A DNA stretch of 64,000 nt from Janibacter indicus (GCF_900176385.1 NZ_FWXN01000006.1:186001-250000); one strand, 5' to 3'; positions 17,301 to 25,430 are shown, numbered from the stretch's first letter. Notes: generated from the letters alone by a model not told the origin. Program-made: numbers and translations.

Positions 17301-18726
17301 CTTCCGCCCGGACGCCGAGGGCAACCTCGCGGTCTTCGGCGCGTCCGGGTCGGGCAAGAGCTCCTTCCTGCGGACGATCGCCATCGCGGCCGGCTTCACC
17401 GTGCGCGGTGGTCCCTGCCACGTCTACGGGCTCGACTTCGGCAACCGCGGTCTGGCCATGCTCGAGGAGCTGCCGCACGTCGGCAGCATCATCTCCGGCC
17501 AGGACGAGGAGCGCGTCAAGCGGCTCATCACGATGCTGCGGGAGATCATCGAGGAGCGGGCCGTGCGCTACTCCAAGGCCAATGCCACGACGATCACCCA
17601 GTACCGCCGGCTCACCGGCAACACCTCCGAGCCGCGGATCTTCGTGCTCGTCGACGGCCTGACCGCCTTCCGCAATGCCTACGAGTCGGCCGGCGCGCTG
17701 ATGAAGTGGCTCGACGCCTTCACCTCGCTGCTCGCGGACGGCCGACCGGTCGGGGTGCACTTCGTCCTGTCGGTCGACGCCCGCAACGGCCTGCCGGTGT
17801 CGATGGGCTCGTCGGTGCAGTCGCGCTTCTCGCTGCGGATGGCGACCGAGGACGACTACTCCTTCCTCGGGCTGCCCACCGACGTGCTCACCCCCGACTC
17901 GCCGCCCGGGCGCGGTCTGTTCAAGAAGCGTGAGGTCCAGGTCGCCGTCCTCGGCGGCACGTCCGACGCGTCGGAGCAGTCCCGCATGGTGCGCGGCTTC
18001 GCCGAGACGATGGCCAAGTCCGGGGTGCCCAGGGCGCCCGAGGTCGCCTCGCTGCCCGAGATCGTGCCGGCGGCGGACCTGCCGGCGCAGGTCGACGAGC
18101 TGCCGGTCATCGCGATGAACTCCGACGACCTCGCACCGATGGCCATCGACCCACGCGGTGGCTTCGTCGTCACGGGTCCGCCCGGGAGCGGGCGGACCAC
18201 GACGATGGTCCAGCTGGCCAAGGCCATCAAGCGGTGGCGGCCCAGCGCCCAGCTGCACCTCATCACGCTGCGGCGCAACTCCGAGCTGACCGCACTGCCG
18301 GAGTTCGATCGCACGGCCACACGCGAGGACGACATCAAGGAGCTGTGCGAGCTGCTCAAGGAGCGGGCGCTCGACGAGAGCTCGCCGCTTCAGGTGCTCA
18401 TGGTCGAAAAGCTCGACGACCTGAACACCTCGCCCTACCAGAGCCCGCTGCAGGACGCGATCAAGCCACTCGTCGACAACGACCACTTCGTCGTGGCCGA
18501 GGCGGACCCGAGCGCCATGACCACGAGCATGGGTCTGCCGGGCCTGGTCAAGGCGGCACGCTCGGGGATGGCGCTGGCCCCCGACGGGTCCGAGTCCTCG
18601 ATGATCTTCAAGACCAACTTCCCGCCGCTCGCGCGGGTCTTCATGCCCGAGGGGCGGGGGGTCCTGGTGCGCAAGGGCAAGGCGGAAATCGTCCAGATCG
18701 CGCGCCCGGAGATGGCCGTTCGATGA
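14314..18726 (+). CDS. eccC: Type VII secretion ATPase, EccC/EssC-type (FtsK/SpoIIIE)
   Basis: 1470 residues. Residues ~1-92 look like a ubiquitin-like (YukD/EccD-type) domain: TTVGDLAEHL, HTLALVDENY, TTVQESGLRSGAHLTV. An FHA domain follows (~105-195; VGRGRD, SVSRKHAKLL, LGSSNGV), then a transmembrane pair (~243-275). Three P-loop domains carry Walker A at ~683 (GGTTGAGKSE), ~1008 (GASGSGKSS) and ~1287 (GPPGSGRTT, Lys replaced by Arg). Walker B is classical only in domain 1 (IIIVDEFAAL). An N-terminal FHA is typical of Firmicutes EssC rather than mycobacterial EccC. It is the motor for exporting WXG100 proteins such as the two encoded just downstream. Confidence 0.93.
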   Translation: MKLMFTLRGSGNEDTDLVATVDGRTTVGDLAEHLVLSDPERQRSGGAAHERSDLGEHTLALVDENYRAVDPNTTVQESGLRSGAHLTVTRRSSGYKDTEAPIAVAKVVAGPDAGREYQLQRGTSHVGRGRDCEVQINDASVSRKHAKLLVADVVEVTDLGSSNGVIVGDEQVDRAILREGETFTIGDTTFEISAKTRAAGVTTTDSGDVAFTRSPRIAPIYQGLQFEVPELPERGKPQRIPLAMMLVPVFMGATLFAITRSRFTIMFMLMMPMMMLANTWESKRRVRLDFEEAMEDFREDVGYLVEDIEVELDREHDIRRQEHPAVTDFARAVAVHHPLMWTRRPNDPGFLEYRLGLGVRPSRSEIKLPKMGRTRAEAWLEVSQLMQGLGVVADVPVTAHPLLDGAIGVSGPREAALGLARSLVVQTMAAHSPAEVVLCALASTTSARDWDWLKWSPHTSSPQSPLDVQHTASSGPGCAAIMEQLEGLVAAGSERDSSTPTTGPAVVVLVENDAPVERARLVQLAEAGWRHRIVVIWVAPVTEQLPAACRTFVEVAEDGSCQVGWVGPAQVASGVQTDLIRVEDAVAAARNLAPMTDSSAVSQDDSDIPRSVSYLALVGTEIAHSEMAVIERWNENRSILTGRHAPPTPSRKPGSLRAVIGQSAMGTHSVDLRTDGPHALVGGTTGAGKSELLQAWILGMATANSPQRVTFLLVDYKGGSAFRDCVELPHTVGMVTDLSPHLVRRALASLSAELHYREHLLARFKAKDLVELERRGEVEAPPSLIIIVDEFAALVQEVPDFVDGVVNIAQRGRSLGIHLILATQRPAGVIKDNLRANTNLRMALRMADEDDSSDVLGTKDAAYFDPGLPGRAMAKSGPGRLVPFQTGYAGGWTSNTPPPPDMLVSTLTFGAPVTWELPAKPKGDEDADLGPTDIQRVVETVEKARVESEIPIPRKPWLPELAEVYDLAKLPTERRDDELVIGIADNPENQSQPTISFRPDAEGNLAVFGASGSGKSSFLRTIAIAAGFTVRGGPCHVYGLDFGNRGLAMLEELPHVGSIISGQDEERVKRLITMLREIIEERAVRYSKANATTITQYRRLTGNTSEPRIFVLVDGLTAFRNAYESAGALMKWLDAFTSLLADGRPVGVHFVLSVDARNGLPVSMGSSVQSRFSLRMATEDDYSFLGLPTDVLTPDSPPGRGLFKKREVQVAVLGGTSDASEQSRMVRGFAETMAKSGVPRAPEVASLPEIVPAADLPAQVDELPVIAMNSDDLAPMAIDPRGGFVVTGPPGSGRTTTMVQLAKAIKRWRPSAQLHLITLRRNSELTALPEFDRTATREDDIKELCELLKERALDESSPLQVLMVEKLDDLNTSPYQSPLQDAIKPLVDNDHFVVAEADPSAMTTSMGLPGLVKAARSGMALAPDGSESSMIFKTNFPPLARVFMPEGRGVLVRKGKAEIVQIARPEMAVR

Positions 18727-18772
18727 CGAATGTCGTTGTGCGACAAGGCAATTGGCTTCTCCTCTGTTAGTT

Positions 18773-18828
18773 GGGGAGTGGGTGGGGAGTCCTCCCCATG
18801 TACCTCGCGGGCACGTTGTCCCTAGTGT
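18773..18828 (+). promoter_or_regulatory. Promoter with GGGGAGTCCTCCCC palindrome (site A)
   Basis: Palindrome GGGGAGTCCTCCCC at 18784-18797, preceded by an extra half-site GGGGAGT at 18773-18779, which is 11 nt (one helical turn) upstream. A -10-like TAGTGT lies at 18823-18828, 25 nt after the palindrome. The same palindrome and spacing occur at 28833 and 35161. Likely an activator site just upstream of -35 for the WXG100 gene pair. Confidence 0.5.
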
Positions 18829-18908
18829 TGACCTCAGTCGGGCAGGGGAACAGCAGCCCGCAGGGAACACAACAGACCAGCAGCAACACCTACACTCAGG
18901 AGGACAAG

Positions 18909-19181
18909 ATGGCTTGGCTCGGAATGAACCTCGAGACCGTCAAGGGCGAGCTGCCGAAGTGGCAGAACCTCGCTGAGGAGCTCAACGGCGTCATCAACAA
19001 CGTCAACACCCAGGTGCAGCAGGCCAACGAGGCCTGGAACGGCCCGGACTCGGAGAAGTTCGTCTCGGAGTGGGAGGGTCAGCACCGCCCGGCGCTCGAG
19101 AAGATCAAGGCCCTCATCGAGCAGCTCTGCGAGCAGCTCCAGAGCGACATCCAGCAGCAGGCCGAGGTCTCCGGCTCCTGA
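18909..19181 (+). CDS. WXG100 family type VII secretion protein (EsxA-like), copy 1
   Basis: 90 residues from ATG 18909, with a perfect AGGAGG at 18898-18903; a longer in-frame start at 18771 has no such site. A helical hairpin with the W-x-G turn at AWNGPDSEKF and long flanking amphipathic helices is the WXG100 signature. There is no signal peptide. It is exported as a folded dimer by the EccC ATPase encoded immediately upstream, probably with the next gene product as partner. The ~180-nt leader with its own promoter implies higher expression than the ATPase. Confidence 0.95.
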   Translation: MAWLGMNLETVKGELPKWQNLAEELNGVINNVNTQVQQANEAWNGPDSEKFVSEWEGQHRPALEKIKALIEQLCEQLQSDIQQQAEVSGS

Positions 19182-19226
19182 GCCGCGACCCAGACGACGA
19201 CACACGAGACTTAAGGAGAGATTGAC

Positions 19227-19505
19227 ATGGGTGCAAACCTGACCGACGGAATGGACACTGGCAGGGTCAAGGAGGTCGCGGGTCAGCTCAACACCGAGGC
19301 CGGCCGCGTGGGCGAGATCAGCTCCAACGGCACCTCGCAGGCGGGCACGCTCAAGGAGAACTGGCTCGGCCCGGACTCCGAGCAGTTCGGTGACGCCTGG
19401 GGCGACGCCGCCAAGGCCCTCCAGCAGGCCCAGGACGCGCTGCAGGCCTACTCCAAGGCCGCCATCCAGCAGGCCGACCAGCAGGAGAAGGGCTCCGGCG
19501 CCTGA
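19227..19505 (+). CDS. WXG100 family type VII secretion protein, copy 2
   Basis: 92 residues, ATG after AAGGAGAG. The turn is W-L-G (NWLGPDSEQF), followed by GDAWGDAAKALQQAQDAL. The GPDSE-F segment is shared with copy 1, so the two are paralogues that probably form a heterodimer. The C-terminus (QQADQQEKGSGA) has no clear Y-x-x-x-D/E export motif, so the signal may be carried by the partner or be composite. The transcript ends at the strong hairpin at 19523-19558. Confidence 0.95.
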   Translation: MGANLTDGMDTGRVKEVAGQLNTEAGRVGEISSNGTSQAGTLKENWLGPDSEQFGDAWGDAAKALQQAQDALQAYSKAAIQQADQQEKGSGA

Positions 19506-19522
19506 TCCGGCTGGCACGTCGA

Positions 19523-19558
19523 GGGGGCGGATCCGACCACACGGTCGGGTCCGCCCCC
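19523..19558. terminator. Bidirectional hairpin terminator after the WXG100 genes
   Basis: 16-bp stem with one G-U pair and loop ACAC: GGGGGCGGATCCGACC pairs with GGTCGGGTCCGCCCCC. It lies between the converging WXG100 and biotin-carrier genes and is followed by CTTCG rather than a T-run, as often seen in high-GC actinobacteria. Confidence 0.75.
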
Positions 19559-19589
19559 TTCGTCATGCCGTGGGGTGCAGCAGCGCAGA

Positions 19590-19808
19590 TCAGTCGTCGA
19601 TGACGACGAGCACCTCGCCCTCCTGGACCACGTCGCCGGCGGCCACCTTGACCTCGAGGACGCGACCGGAGCGGTCCGCCAGGACCGGGATCTCCATCTT
19701 CATCGACTCGAGGAGCACGAGCTCGTCGCCCACGGCGACCTGCTGGTCGGCAGCGACCTGCACGGCGATGACATTGGCGACCAGCTCTGACTCGACTCTG
19801 TGACCCAT
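19590..19808 (-). CDS. Biotin/lipoyl-binding carrier protein
   Basis: 72 residues from ATG 19808 (MGHRVESELV). An in-frame extension to 19883 adds an unlikely Pro-rich leader and is dropped. The biotinyl-attachment motif ESMKMEIPV sits at the centre of a barrel-sandwich hybrid domain, with the modified Lys between the two Met. It is a stand-alone carrier, as found in many actinobacteria, rather than the C-terminus of an acyl-CoA carboxylase alpha subunit. No carboxylase subunit lies nearby, so its partner is encoded elsewhere. Monocistronic, converging on the WXG100 genes. Confidence 0.93.
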   Translation of the reverse strand: MGHRVESELVANVIAVQVAADQQVAVGDELVLLESMKMEIPVLADRSGRVLEVKVAAGDVVQEGEVLVVIDD

Positions 19809-19875
19809 GCCACTGAGGTTAGTCGGGCGGGGGTGTGGTGGACACCGCCGGTCCGTGGGTGGCCATGATGGCGGC

Positions 19876-21070
19876 ATGACCACGGTGGACCTCCTCGACC
19901 CGGCCCTTGTCGACGACCCCTACCCGCTGCTGGCGGGCTGCCGGGCCCGTGCTCCGGGCCACCGACGGGCGCTGGGTGGCGACGACGCACGCGGCGGTGA
20001 GTGCCACCCTTCGGCACCGGGCACTCGGGCGGATCTGGACGGACTGGCAGCCGGCCGAGCAGATGGAGCCCTTCAACACGCTGCACCGCAACCAGCTCAT
20101 GGAGAACGAACCGCCCGAGCACACCCGCATGCGCCGCCTCCTCGCCGGGGCCTTCGCCAAGGGGCACGTCGAGCGGATGCGTCCGCGGATCGAGACCCTC
20201 GCCGACGCGCTCCTCGACGAGCTCGACCCGACCGGCCCCGTCGACGTCCTGGCCGCCTACGCCGAGCCGATGCCCGTCTACGTCATCGCCGACCTGCTCG
20301 GGGTCCCCCGCGAGGACCACGTCCGCCTGCGCGACTGGTCGCAGGCCATCGTGCACATGTACGAGCAGGGCGTCGACGAGGCGATCCGGGAGGCCGCCGT
20401 GTGCGCGAGCGCGGACTTCGCCGACTACGTGCGCGGCGTCGTGGAGCTGCGTCGCGCGCAGCCGGGCGAGGACCTCGTGAGTGACCTCATCGCCGAGCGT
20501 GACGGTGGCAGCGGGTTCAGCGAGGAGGAGCTCGTCGCGACGGTCGTCCTGCTGCTCAACGCCGGCCACGAGGCCTCGGTCAACACCTTCGGCAACGGCC
20601 TCCACGCCCTGCTGCGCCACCCCGACCAGCTGGAGCGCATCACGGGCGGGGAGGTCACGCCCGCGACCGCGCTCGAGGAGCTGATCCGCTTCGACGCGCC
20701 GCTGCAGCTCTTCGAGAGGACCGCCACCGCGCAGGTCGAGATCGCGGGCGCCACGGTGGCGAAGGGGGAGACCGTCGCCTGCCTCATGGGCTCGGCCAAC
20801 CGCGACGCTGCCGTCTTCGGCGCCGACCCGGCGACGGGTGCCGACGCCTTCGACGTCGCGCGCAATCCCAACCCGCACGTCGGCTTCGGCCTCGGTCGCC
20901 ACTTCTGCCTCGGCGCACCGCTCGCCCGGGTCGAGCTCGAGATCACCCTGCGACGGCTGCTCGAGCGATTCCCCGACATCGCCCTCGCTGGCGCCCCGCC
21001 CCGCCGCCCGACCTGGGTCCTGCGGGGTCTGGCCGCGCTGCCGGTCACCGTGGGGCCCGCTGGCCGCTGA
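19876..21070 (+). CDS. Cytochrome P450 with probable N-terminal frameshift
   Basis: The long frame (from TTG 19907) encodes a P450 from GPVLRATDGRWV onward: I-helix LLLNAGHEASVN, ExxR in EELIRF, and the haem loop HVGFGLGRHFCLGAPLAR with its Cys ligand. It lacks the normal start. ATG 19876, one frame away, encodes the missing beginning (MTTVDLLDPALVDDPYPLLAGCRAR), which then runs into nonsense (HRRALGGDD). The frames meet at about 19935-19955 in a GC-rich run. The total from 19876 to 21070 is 1195 nt, i.e. one base over a multiple of three. So either the gene is broken or there is one sequence error. Substrate unknown; no ferredoxin is adjacent. Confidence 0.85.
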
Positions 21071-21074
21071 GCAA

Positions 21075-21127
21075 GACAAACACCCCCTTCGCAAGGGTTT
21101 CAAACCCTTGCGAAGGGGGTGTTTGTC
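21075..21127. terminator. Perfect 26-bp inverted repeat, bidirectional terminator
   Basis: Arms 21075-21100 and 21102-21127 are perfectly complementary over 26 bp around a single C. Each arm contains CCCCCTTCG or its complement. The stem begins GACAAACACC and ends GGGTGTTTGTC. It lies between the converging P450 and ino1 genes. Confidence 0.8.
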
Positions 21128-21169
21128 GGGTGACCCGGAAAACGCGGGGCGGGTGGGTCAGCGCTCTGG

Positions 21170-22264
21170 TCAGCGCTCCTCGGTGCCGGCGATGAAGGCC
21201 TCGAGCTTCGCGCGGCCCTCGGTGTCCTCGCGCTGCTCCGGCGGGGACTTCATGAGGTAGCTGCTCGCGGAGAGCAGGGCGCCGCCGATACCGCGGTCCT
21301 TGGCGATCTTGGCCGCGCGGATCGCGTCGATGATGATGCCCGCCGAGTTGGGCGAGTCCCAGACCTCGAGCTTGTACTCGAGGTTGAGCGGGACGTCGCC
21401 GAAGGCGCGACCCTCGAGGCGCACGTAGGCCCACTTGCGGTCGTCGAGCCAAGCGACGTAGTCCGACGGGCCGATGTGGACATTGCGGTCGTCGGCCCCG
21501 ACCCCGGCGAGCGGGCCGTCGAGGTTGGAGGTCACGGCCTGGGTCTTGGAGATCTTCTTCGACTCCAGGCGCTCGCGCTCGAGCATGTTCTTGAAGTCCA
21601 TGTTGCCGCCGACGTTGAGCTGGTAGGTGCGGTCGAGGACCACGCCGCGCTGCTCGAAGAGCTTGGCCATGACGCGGTGGGTGATCGTCGCGCCGACCTG
21701 GCTCTTGATGTCGTCGCCGATGATCGGGACGCCGGCGTCGGCGAACTTCTGCGCCCACTCCGGGTCGGAGGCGATGAAGACCGGCAGCGCGTTGACGAAG
21801 GCGACGCCCGCGTCGATGGCGCACTGGGCGTAGAACTTGTCGGCCTCCTCCGAACCCACCGGCAGGTAGGAGACGAGGACGTCGACCTCGGCGTCGCGCA
21901 GCGCCTGGACGACGTCGACCGGCTCGGCCGGCGACTCGTCGATCGTCAGGGCGTAGTACTTTCCGATGCCGTCGAGGGTGTGTCCGCGCTGGACCGTCAC
22001 GCCGGTCGTCGGGACCTCGGCGATCTTGATCGTGTTGTTCTCCGAGCTGTTGATCGCCTCGGCGAGGTCCTTGCCGACCTTCTTGTCGTCGACGTCGAAG
22101 GCAGCCACGAACTGCACGTCGGAGACGTGATAGTCGCCGAAGGTCACGTGCATCAGGCCGGGCACGGTGCCCTGCGGGTCGGCGTCCTTGTAGTACTCGA
22201 CTCCCTGGACGAGCGAGCTCGCGCAGTTGCCGACGCCGACGATGGCGACGCGGATGGCGGTCAT
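21170..22264 (-). CDS. ino1: myo-inositol-1-phosphate synthase
   Basis: 364 residues from ATG 22264, preceded by AAGGAGAACCC; the longer frame to 22429 runs into padR. The start [17 protein letters not shown] is the NAD-binding signature of the short actinobacterial/archaeal synthase. [23 protein letters not shown] and GGNMDFKNM are conserved active-site blocks. It converts glucose-6-phosphate to inositol-1-phosphate, the precursor of phosphatidylinositol and mycothiol. The ATG overlaps the stop of the PadR gene (ATGA). This places inositol synthesis in the same window as a complete inositol catabolic cluster. Confidence 0.96.
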   Translation of the reverse strand: MTAIRVAIVGVGNCASSLVQGVEYYKDADPQGTVPGLMHVTFGDYHVSDVQFVAAFDVDDKKVGKDLAEAINSSENNTIKIAEVPTTGVTVQRGHTLDGIGKYYALTIDESPAEPVDVVQALRDAEVDVLVSYLPVGSEEADKFYAQCAIDAGVAFVNALPVFIASDPEWAQKFADAGVPIIGDDIKSQVGATITHRVMAKLFEQRGVVLDRTYQLNVGGNMDFKNMLERERLESKKISKTQAVTSNLDGPLAGVGADDRNVHIGPSDYVAWLDDRKWAYVRLEGRAFGDVPLNLEYKLEVWDSPNSAGIIIDAIRAAKIAKDRGIGGALLSASSYLMKSPPEQREDTEGRAKLEAFIAGTEER

Positions 22265-22869
22265 GGGTTCTCCTTGGTGGGGGGCGGGTTGAAGGCGGGA
22301 TGGGCGGGGTCGCTCAGCGAGCCCGGTCGCACCTGGGGTGCGCGACGCTCGGCGTCGATGAGCTCGTCGAGCCAGGCGACGGCACGCTCGGTCGCGTCCT
22401 CGCCGTGGCTGTGGAGTGCGGCGGTCCACCGGTCGAGGCGCTCGCCCTGCTCGGCGGCGCGCATCGCGCCCAGCTGCTCGGCCAGGCGGGCGCGGCGACC
22501 CTCGAGGATGCGCAGGCGCACCTCGCGCTCGGTGCGGGCGAAGAAGGCCAGGCGCACGTCGAAGGCGTCGTCGGCCCAGCTGCTCGGGTCGGTGCGCCCG
22601 GCGATCGCGGCGAAGGCCTCACGGCCGGCATCGGTGATCGTGTAGGTGATCCGCTGCCGGCGGCTGCCCGCGGCGCGCGGCTCGTCACGGTCGACGCTCA
22701 CCAGCTCCTGCCCCTGCAGGCTCGCGAGGCAGGGGTAGAGCGTGCCGAAGGACAGCGCGCGGAAGGCGCCGAGCCGGGTGTTGAGCCGACGCCGCAGCTC
22801 GTAGCCGTGCAGCGGGCTCTCGTGGAGCAGGCCGAGGACGGCGAACTCGAGCATCTCTCGACGGCGCAC
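22261..22869 (-). CDS. PadR-family transcriptional regulator
   Basis: 202 residues. GTG 22869 follows AAGGGAG at good spacing; ATG 22854 is an alternative. The PadR winged helix is clear ([35 protein letters not shown]), followed by a helical PadR C-terminal domain ([18 protein letters not shown]). The order padR-ino1 beside a class A PBP matches Rv0047c-Rv0046c in M. tuberculosis. It likely controls ino1 and itself through the palindrome at 22954-22980. Confidence 0.93.
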   Translation of the reverse strand: MRRREMLEFAVLGLLHESPLHGYELRRRLNTRLGAFRALSFGTLYPCLASLQGQELVSVDRDEPRAAGSRRQRITYTITDAGREAFAAIAGRTDPSSWADDAFDVRLAFFARTEREVRLRILEGRRARLAEQLGAMRAAEQGERLDRWTAALHSHGEDATERAVAWLDELIDAERRAPQVRPGSLSDPAHPAFNPPPTKENP

Positions 22870-22953
22870 GTCAGCTCCCTTCGCTCCATCGGTGGACCCG
22901 GCCGAAGGGGGCAGCCCGGGTCGGGCGTCGATCGGCGCGGTGTTCGAAGGTTA

Positions 22954-22980
22954 CCCGATGTATCGGACGGATACATCGGG
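22954..22980. promoter_or_regulatory. Palindromic operator in the padR/ponA divergent region
   Basis: CCCGATGTATC (22954-22964), spacer GGACG, GATACATCGGG (22970-22980): perfect 11-bp arms. The ATGT...ACAT core is the type of sequence PadR proteins bind. It lies 85 nt before the padR start and about 75 nt before the PBP start, so it could control both directions. Confidence 0.65.
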
Positions 22981-23011
22981 TTGGCGTTGGAGCGGCGCGT
23001 CGCCGTGCCCC

Positions 23012-23017
23012 CATACT
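23012..23017 (+). promoter_or_regulatory. Possible -10 element of the PBP gene
   Basis: CATACT lies 38 nt before the ATG at 23055; a TTGGAG at 22987-22992 with a 19-nt spacer is the best -35 candidate. Weak evidence. Confidence 0.3.
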
Positions 23018-23054
23018 GGAAGGAGCCGTACCGACCCGTCCCACCGAGGTGCTC

Positions 23055-25430
23055 ATGTCCAACGCCCCCCGCTCGCGCGCCGAGGCGCGCTCTCGCCGCA
23101 CGCGCTCTCGCGGCCGCGGTCGACGTGGGCGCCGCGGCATCCTGCGCAAGCTCCTGCTGGGTCTGGCGGCCCTCGTCGCCCTGGGGATCGCTGCCATCGT
23201 GGCGGCCTACCTGCTCATCGACATCCCGAAGCCCAACGACCGGGCGGTCTCGCAGGCCTCGGTCCTCTACTACTCCGACGGCAAGACCGAGATGGACCGC
23301 ATCGCCACGGTCAACCGTGAGTCGGTGGAGCTCGAGGAGGTGCCCGAGGGGGTGCAGCACGCCTTCATCGCCGCCGAGGACCGCAGCTTCTACGACAACC
23401 GGGGCATCTCGCCCAAGGGCATCTTCCGCGCCGTGAGCGGCGCGGTCGCCGGCGAGGACCGCGGGGGTGGCTCGACGATCACCCAGCAGTACGTCAAGAA
23501 CTACTTCCTCACCCAGGACCAGACCCTCGAGCGCAAGGGCCGCGAGATCCTGCTGTCGATCAAGATCGACGGCGAGCTGAGCAAGGACGAGATCCTCGCC
23601 AACTACCTCAACACCATCTACTTCGGCCGCGGCGCCGACGGCATCCAGACCGCCTCCAAGGCCTACTTCGGCAAGGACGTCAGCAAGCTGACCCCGTCGG
23701 AGGGTGCCCTGCTCGCCAGCGTCATCCGCGGACCCTCGCTCTACGACCCCGCTCTCGGCGAGCAGCAGACCCAGTCGGCCAAGGACCGCTGGGCCTACGT
23801 CCTCGACGGCATGGTCGCCGAGGGGTGGATGACCCCCGCAGAGCGGGAGAAGCAGGCCTTCCCCAAGACGATCGCCCCCAAGCAGCGCTCGCAGGCCGGG
23901 TCCGACGACATCGGCTTCATCACCGAGGAGGTGCGCGAGGAGCTGCGCAACCGCCTCAAGCTGTCCGACGCCGACATCGACCGCGGCGGCTTCAAGATCG
24001 TCACGACGATCGACCGCAAGGCGCAGCGCTCCGCGGCCGAGGCGGTCGAGGAGTCGCGACCGACCGGTGAGGGAACCTCCGACCTGCACATCGGTCTGGC
24101 CTCGATCCAGCCCGGCGACGGCGCGATCCGGGCGATGTACGGCGGACCGAAGTACGGCAAGGGCCGCTACGGGTACTTCAACTCCGCGGTCGACGGCAAG
24201 ATGCAGGCCGGCTCGACGATGAAGCCCTTCACGATGATCGCTGCTCTGCGCAAGGGGATCCCGCTGTCGACGACCTACAGCGGGGCGAGCCCCTACTACA
24301 ACCGTGCCTTCATCTACGACGGTGCCGATGCCTCGGACATCCAGCGCCAGGGTGGCATCGTCAACTTCGGCAACAGCTCCTACGGCCCGGTCAACATGCG
24401 CACGGCGACCCAGAAGTCGGTCAACACCTACTACGCGCAGCTCAATCTGGCCGCCAAGCCCAAGGCCACGGCCGAGTCGGCCAAGGACGCCGGCGTCGTC
24501 GCCTACGACGGCGACAAGCGCACCGGCCTGTCGACCGGTCCGGGCAATGTCTTCGGCACCGACGCGGTCCGGGTCATCGACATGGCCAACGCCTACGCGA
24601 CGATCGCCGCCGAGGGGCGGCGGGCCACGCCCTACTACATCTCCACGGTGACGAGCACCGGCGAGCACGACCTCGAGTACGAGGTGAAGAAGGACGTGCG
24701 CCGCGCCTTCCCGCAGGACGTCGCGCGCGACGCCATCCAGGCCATGAGCCTCGTGGGTCAGCCCGGCGGCACCGGGTACCCGACGGTCGCCGACCTCGGT
24801 CGGCCGGTGGGAGGCAAGACCGGCACGACCTCCAACAACTACGCGGCGTGGTTCGACGGCTTCACGCCGGGACAGCTGGCGACCGCGGTCGGCATGTACA
24901 AGGGCGACGGTCGTCTCGTCGAGAAGAACCAGCTGAAGAACATCGGCGGCTTCGCCGAGGTCACCGGCGGCACGATCCCGGCCCGGATCTGGACGGACTA
25001 CATGATCGGGGCACTCGAGGGCGAGCCGGTCAAGAAGCTCCCCCCGGCCGGCAATGTCACCTACCGCCCGCAGACGGACAACACCACCGCGCCGGCGCCG
25101 ATCACGACGACGCAGACGCCCGTCCCGGAGCCGACGACGACCCGGTCGACGACCCAGGAGCCGGAGCCCACGTCGACCTCCTCCTCCTCGTCGACGTCGT
25201 CCAGCTCCAGCAGCTCGAGCTCGTCGTCCACCTCCTCGACGACGAGCAGCACGACCCGGACCACGCCGCCGACGAGGACGACGCCGCCGACGAGGACCAC
25301 GACGTCCACGCCTCGGCCCACGACGGAGGAGCCACCGCCGCCGACGACGACATCGGAGCCGACGCTCCCGACGTCGCCGGTGCCGAGCTTCACCCCCAAC
25401 GGCGGTGCCACCACCGGGCAGCGTGACTAG
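23055..25430 (+). CDS. ponA: Class A penicillin-binding protein (transglycosylase/transpeptidase)
   Basis: 791 residues; ATG 23055 has GAGG at 23046-23049, and GTG 23049 is an alternative. A very basic cytosolic start is followed by a transmembrane helix (~33-56). The GT51 domain shows EDRSFYDNRG, GGSTITQQYVKN and the KILLSIKI-like helix. The transpeptidase shows STMK (in AGSTMKPF), SVN and KTGTTS. The last ~110 residues are an extracellular Ser/Thr/Pro tail with long Ser runs and two TRTTPP units. It polymerises and cross-links peptidoglycan. Synteny with Rv0050 supports PonA1 equivalence. The stop shares one base with the next start. Confidence 0.95.
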   Translation: MSNAPRSRAEARSRRTRSRGRGRRGRRGILRKLLLGLAALVALGIAAIVAAYLLIDIPKPNDRAVSQASVLYYSDGKTEMDRIATVNRESVELEEVPEGVQHAFIAAEDRSFYDNRGISPKGIFRAVSGAVAGEDRGGGSTITQQYVKNYFLTQDQTLERKGREILLSIKIDGELSKDEILANYLNTIYFGRGADGIQTASKAYFGKDVSKLTPSEGALLASVIRGPSLYDPALGEQQTQSAKDRWAYVLDGMVAEGWMTPAEREKQAFPKTIAPKQRSQAGSDDIGFITEEVREELRNRLKLSDADIDRGGFKIVTTIDRKAQRSAAEAVEESRPTGEGTSDLHIGLASIQPGDGAIRAMYGGPKYGKGRYGYFNSAVDGKMQAGSTMKPFTMIAALRKGIPLSTTYSGASPYYNRAFIYDGADASDIQRQGGIVNFGNSSYGPVNMRTATQKSVNTYYAQLNLAAKPKATAESAKDAGVVAYDGDKRTGLSTGPGNVFGTDAVRVIDMANAYATIAAEGRRATPYYISTVTSTGEHDLEYEVKKDVRRAFPQDVARDAIQAMSLVGQPGGTGYPTVADLGRPVGGKTGTTSNNYAAWFDGFTPGQLATAVGMYKGDGRLVEKNQLKNIGGFAEVTGGTIPARIWTDYMIGALEGEPVKKLPPAGNVTYRPQTDNTTAPAPITTTQTPVPEPTTTRSTTQEPEPTSTSSSSSTSSSSSSSSSSSTSSTTSSTTRTTPPTRTTPPTRTTTSTPRPTTEEPPPPTTTSEPTLPTSPVPSFTPNGGATTGQRD

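Noticed and set aside
18731-18745. TGTCG-TTGTG-CGACA palindrome after eccC
   Set aside because: Only 5-bp arms; too weak to call a terminator or operator.
13477-18870. 1797-codon open frame on the minus strand
   Set aside because: It is the antisense shadow of the EccC and transglutaminase-like genes; Arg/Val/Asp/Leu-rich composition, no motifs, and the plus strand has clear domains.
22698-24668. 656-codon minus-strand frame over ponA
   Set aside because: Shadow frame; ponA has intact SxxK, SxN and KTG motifs on the plus strand.
25160-25260. Ser-codon repeats (tcgtcctcc-like)
   Set aside because: They encode the Ser/Thr tail of the PBP; low complexity within a gene.
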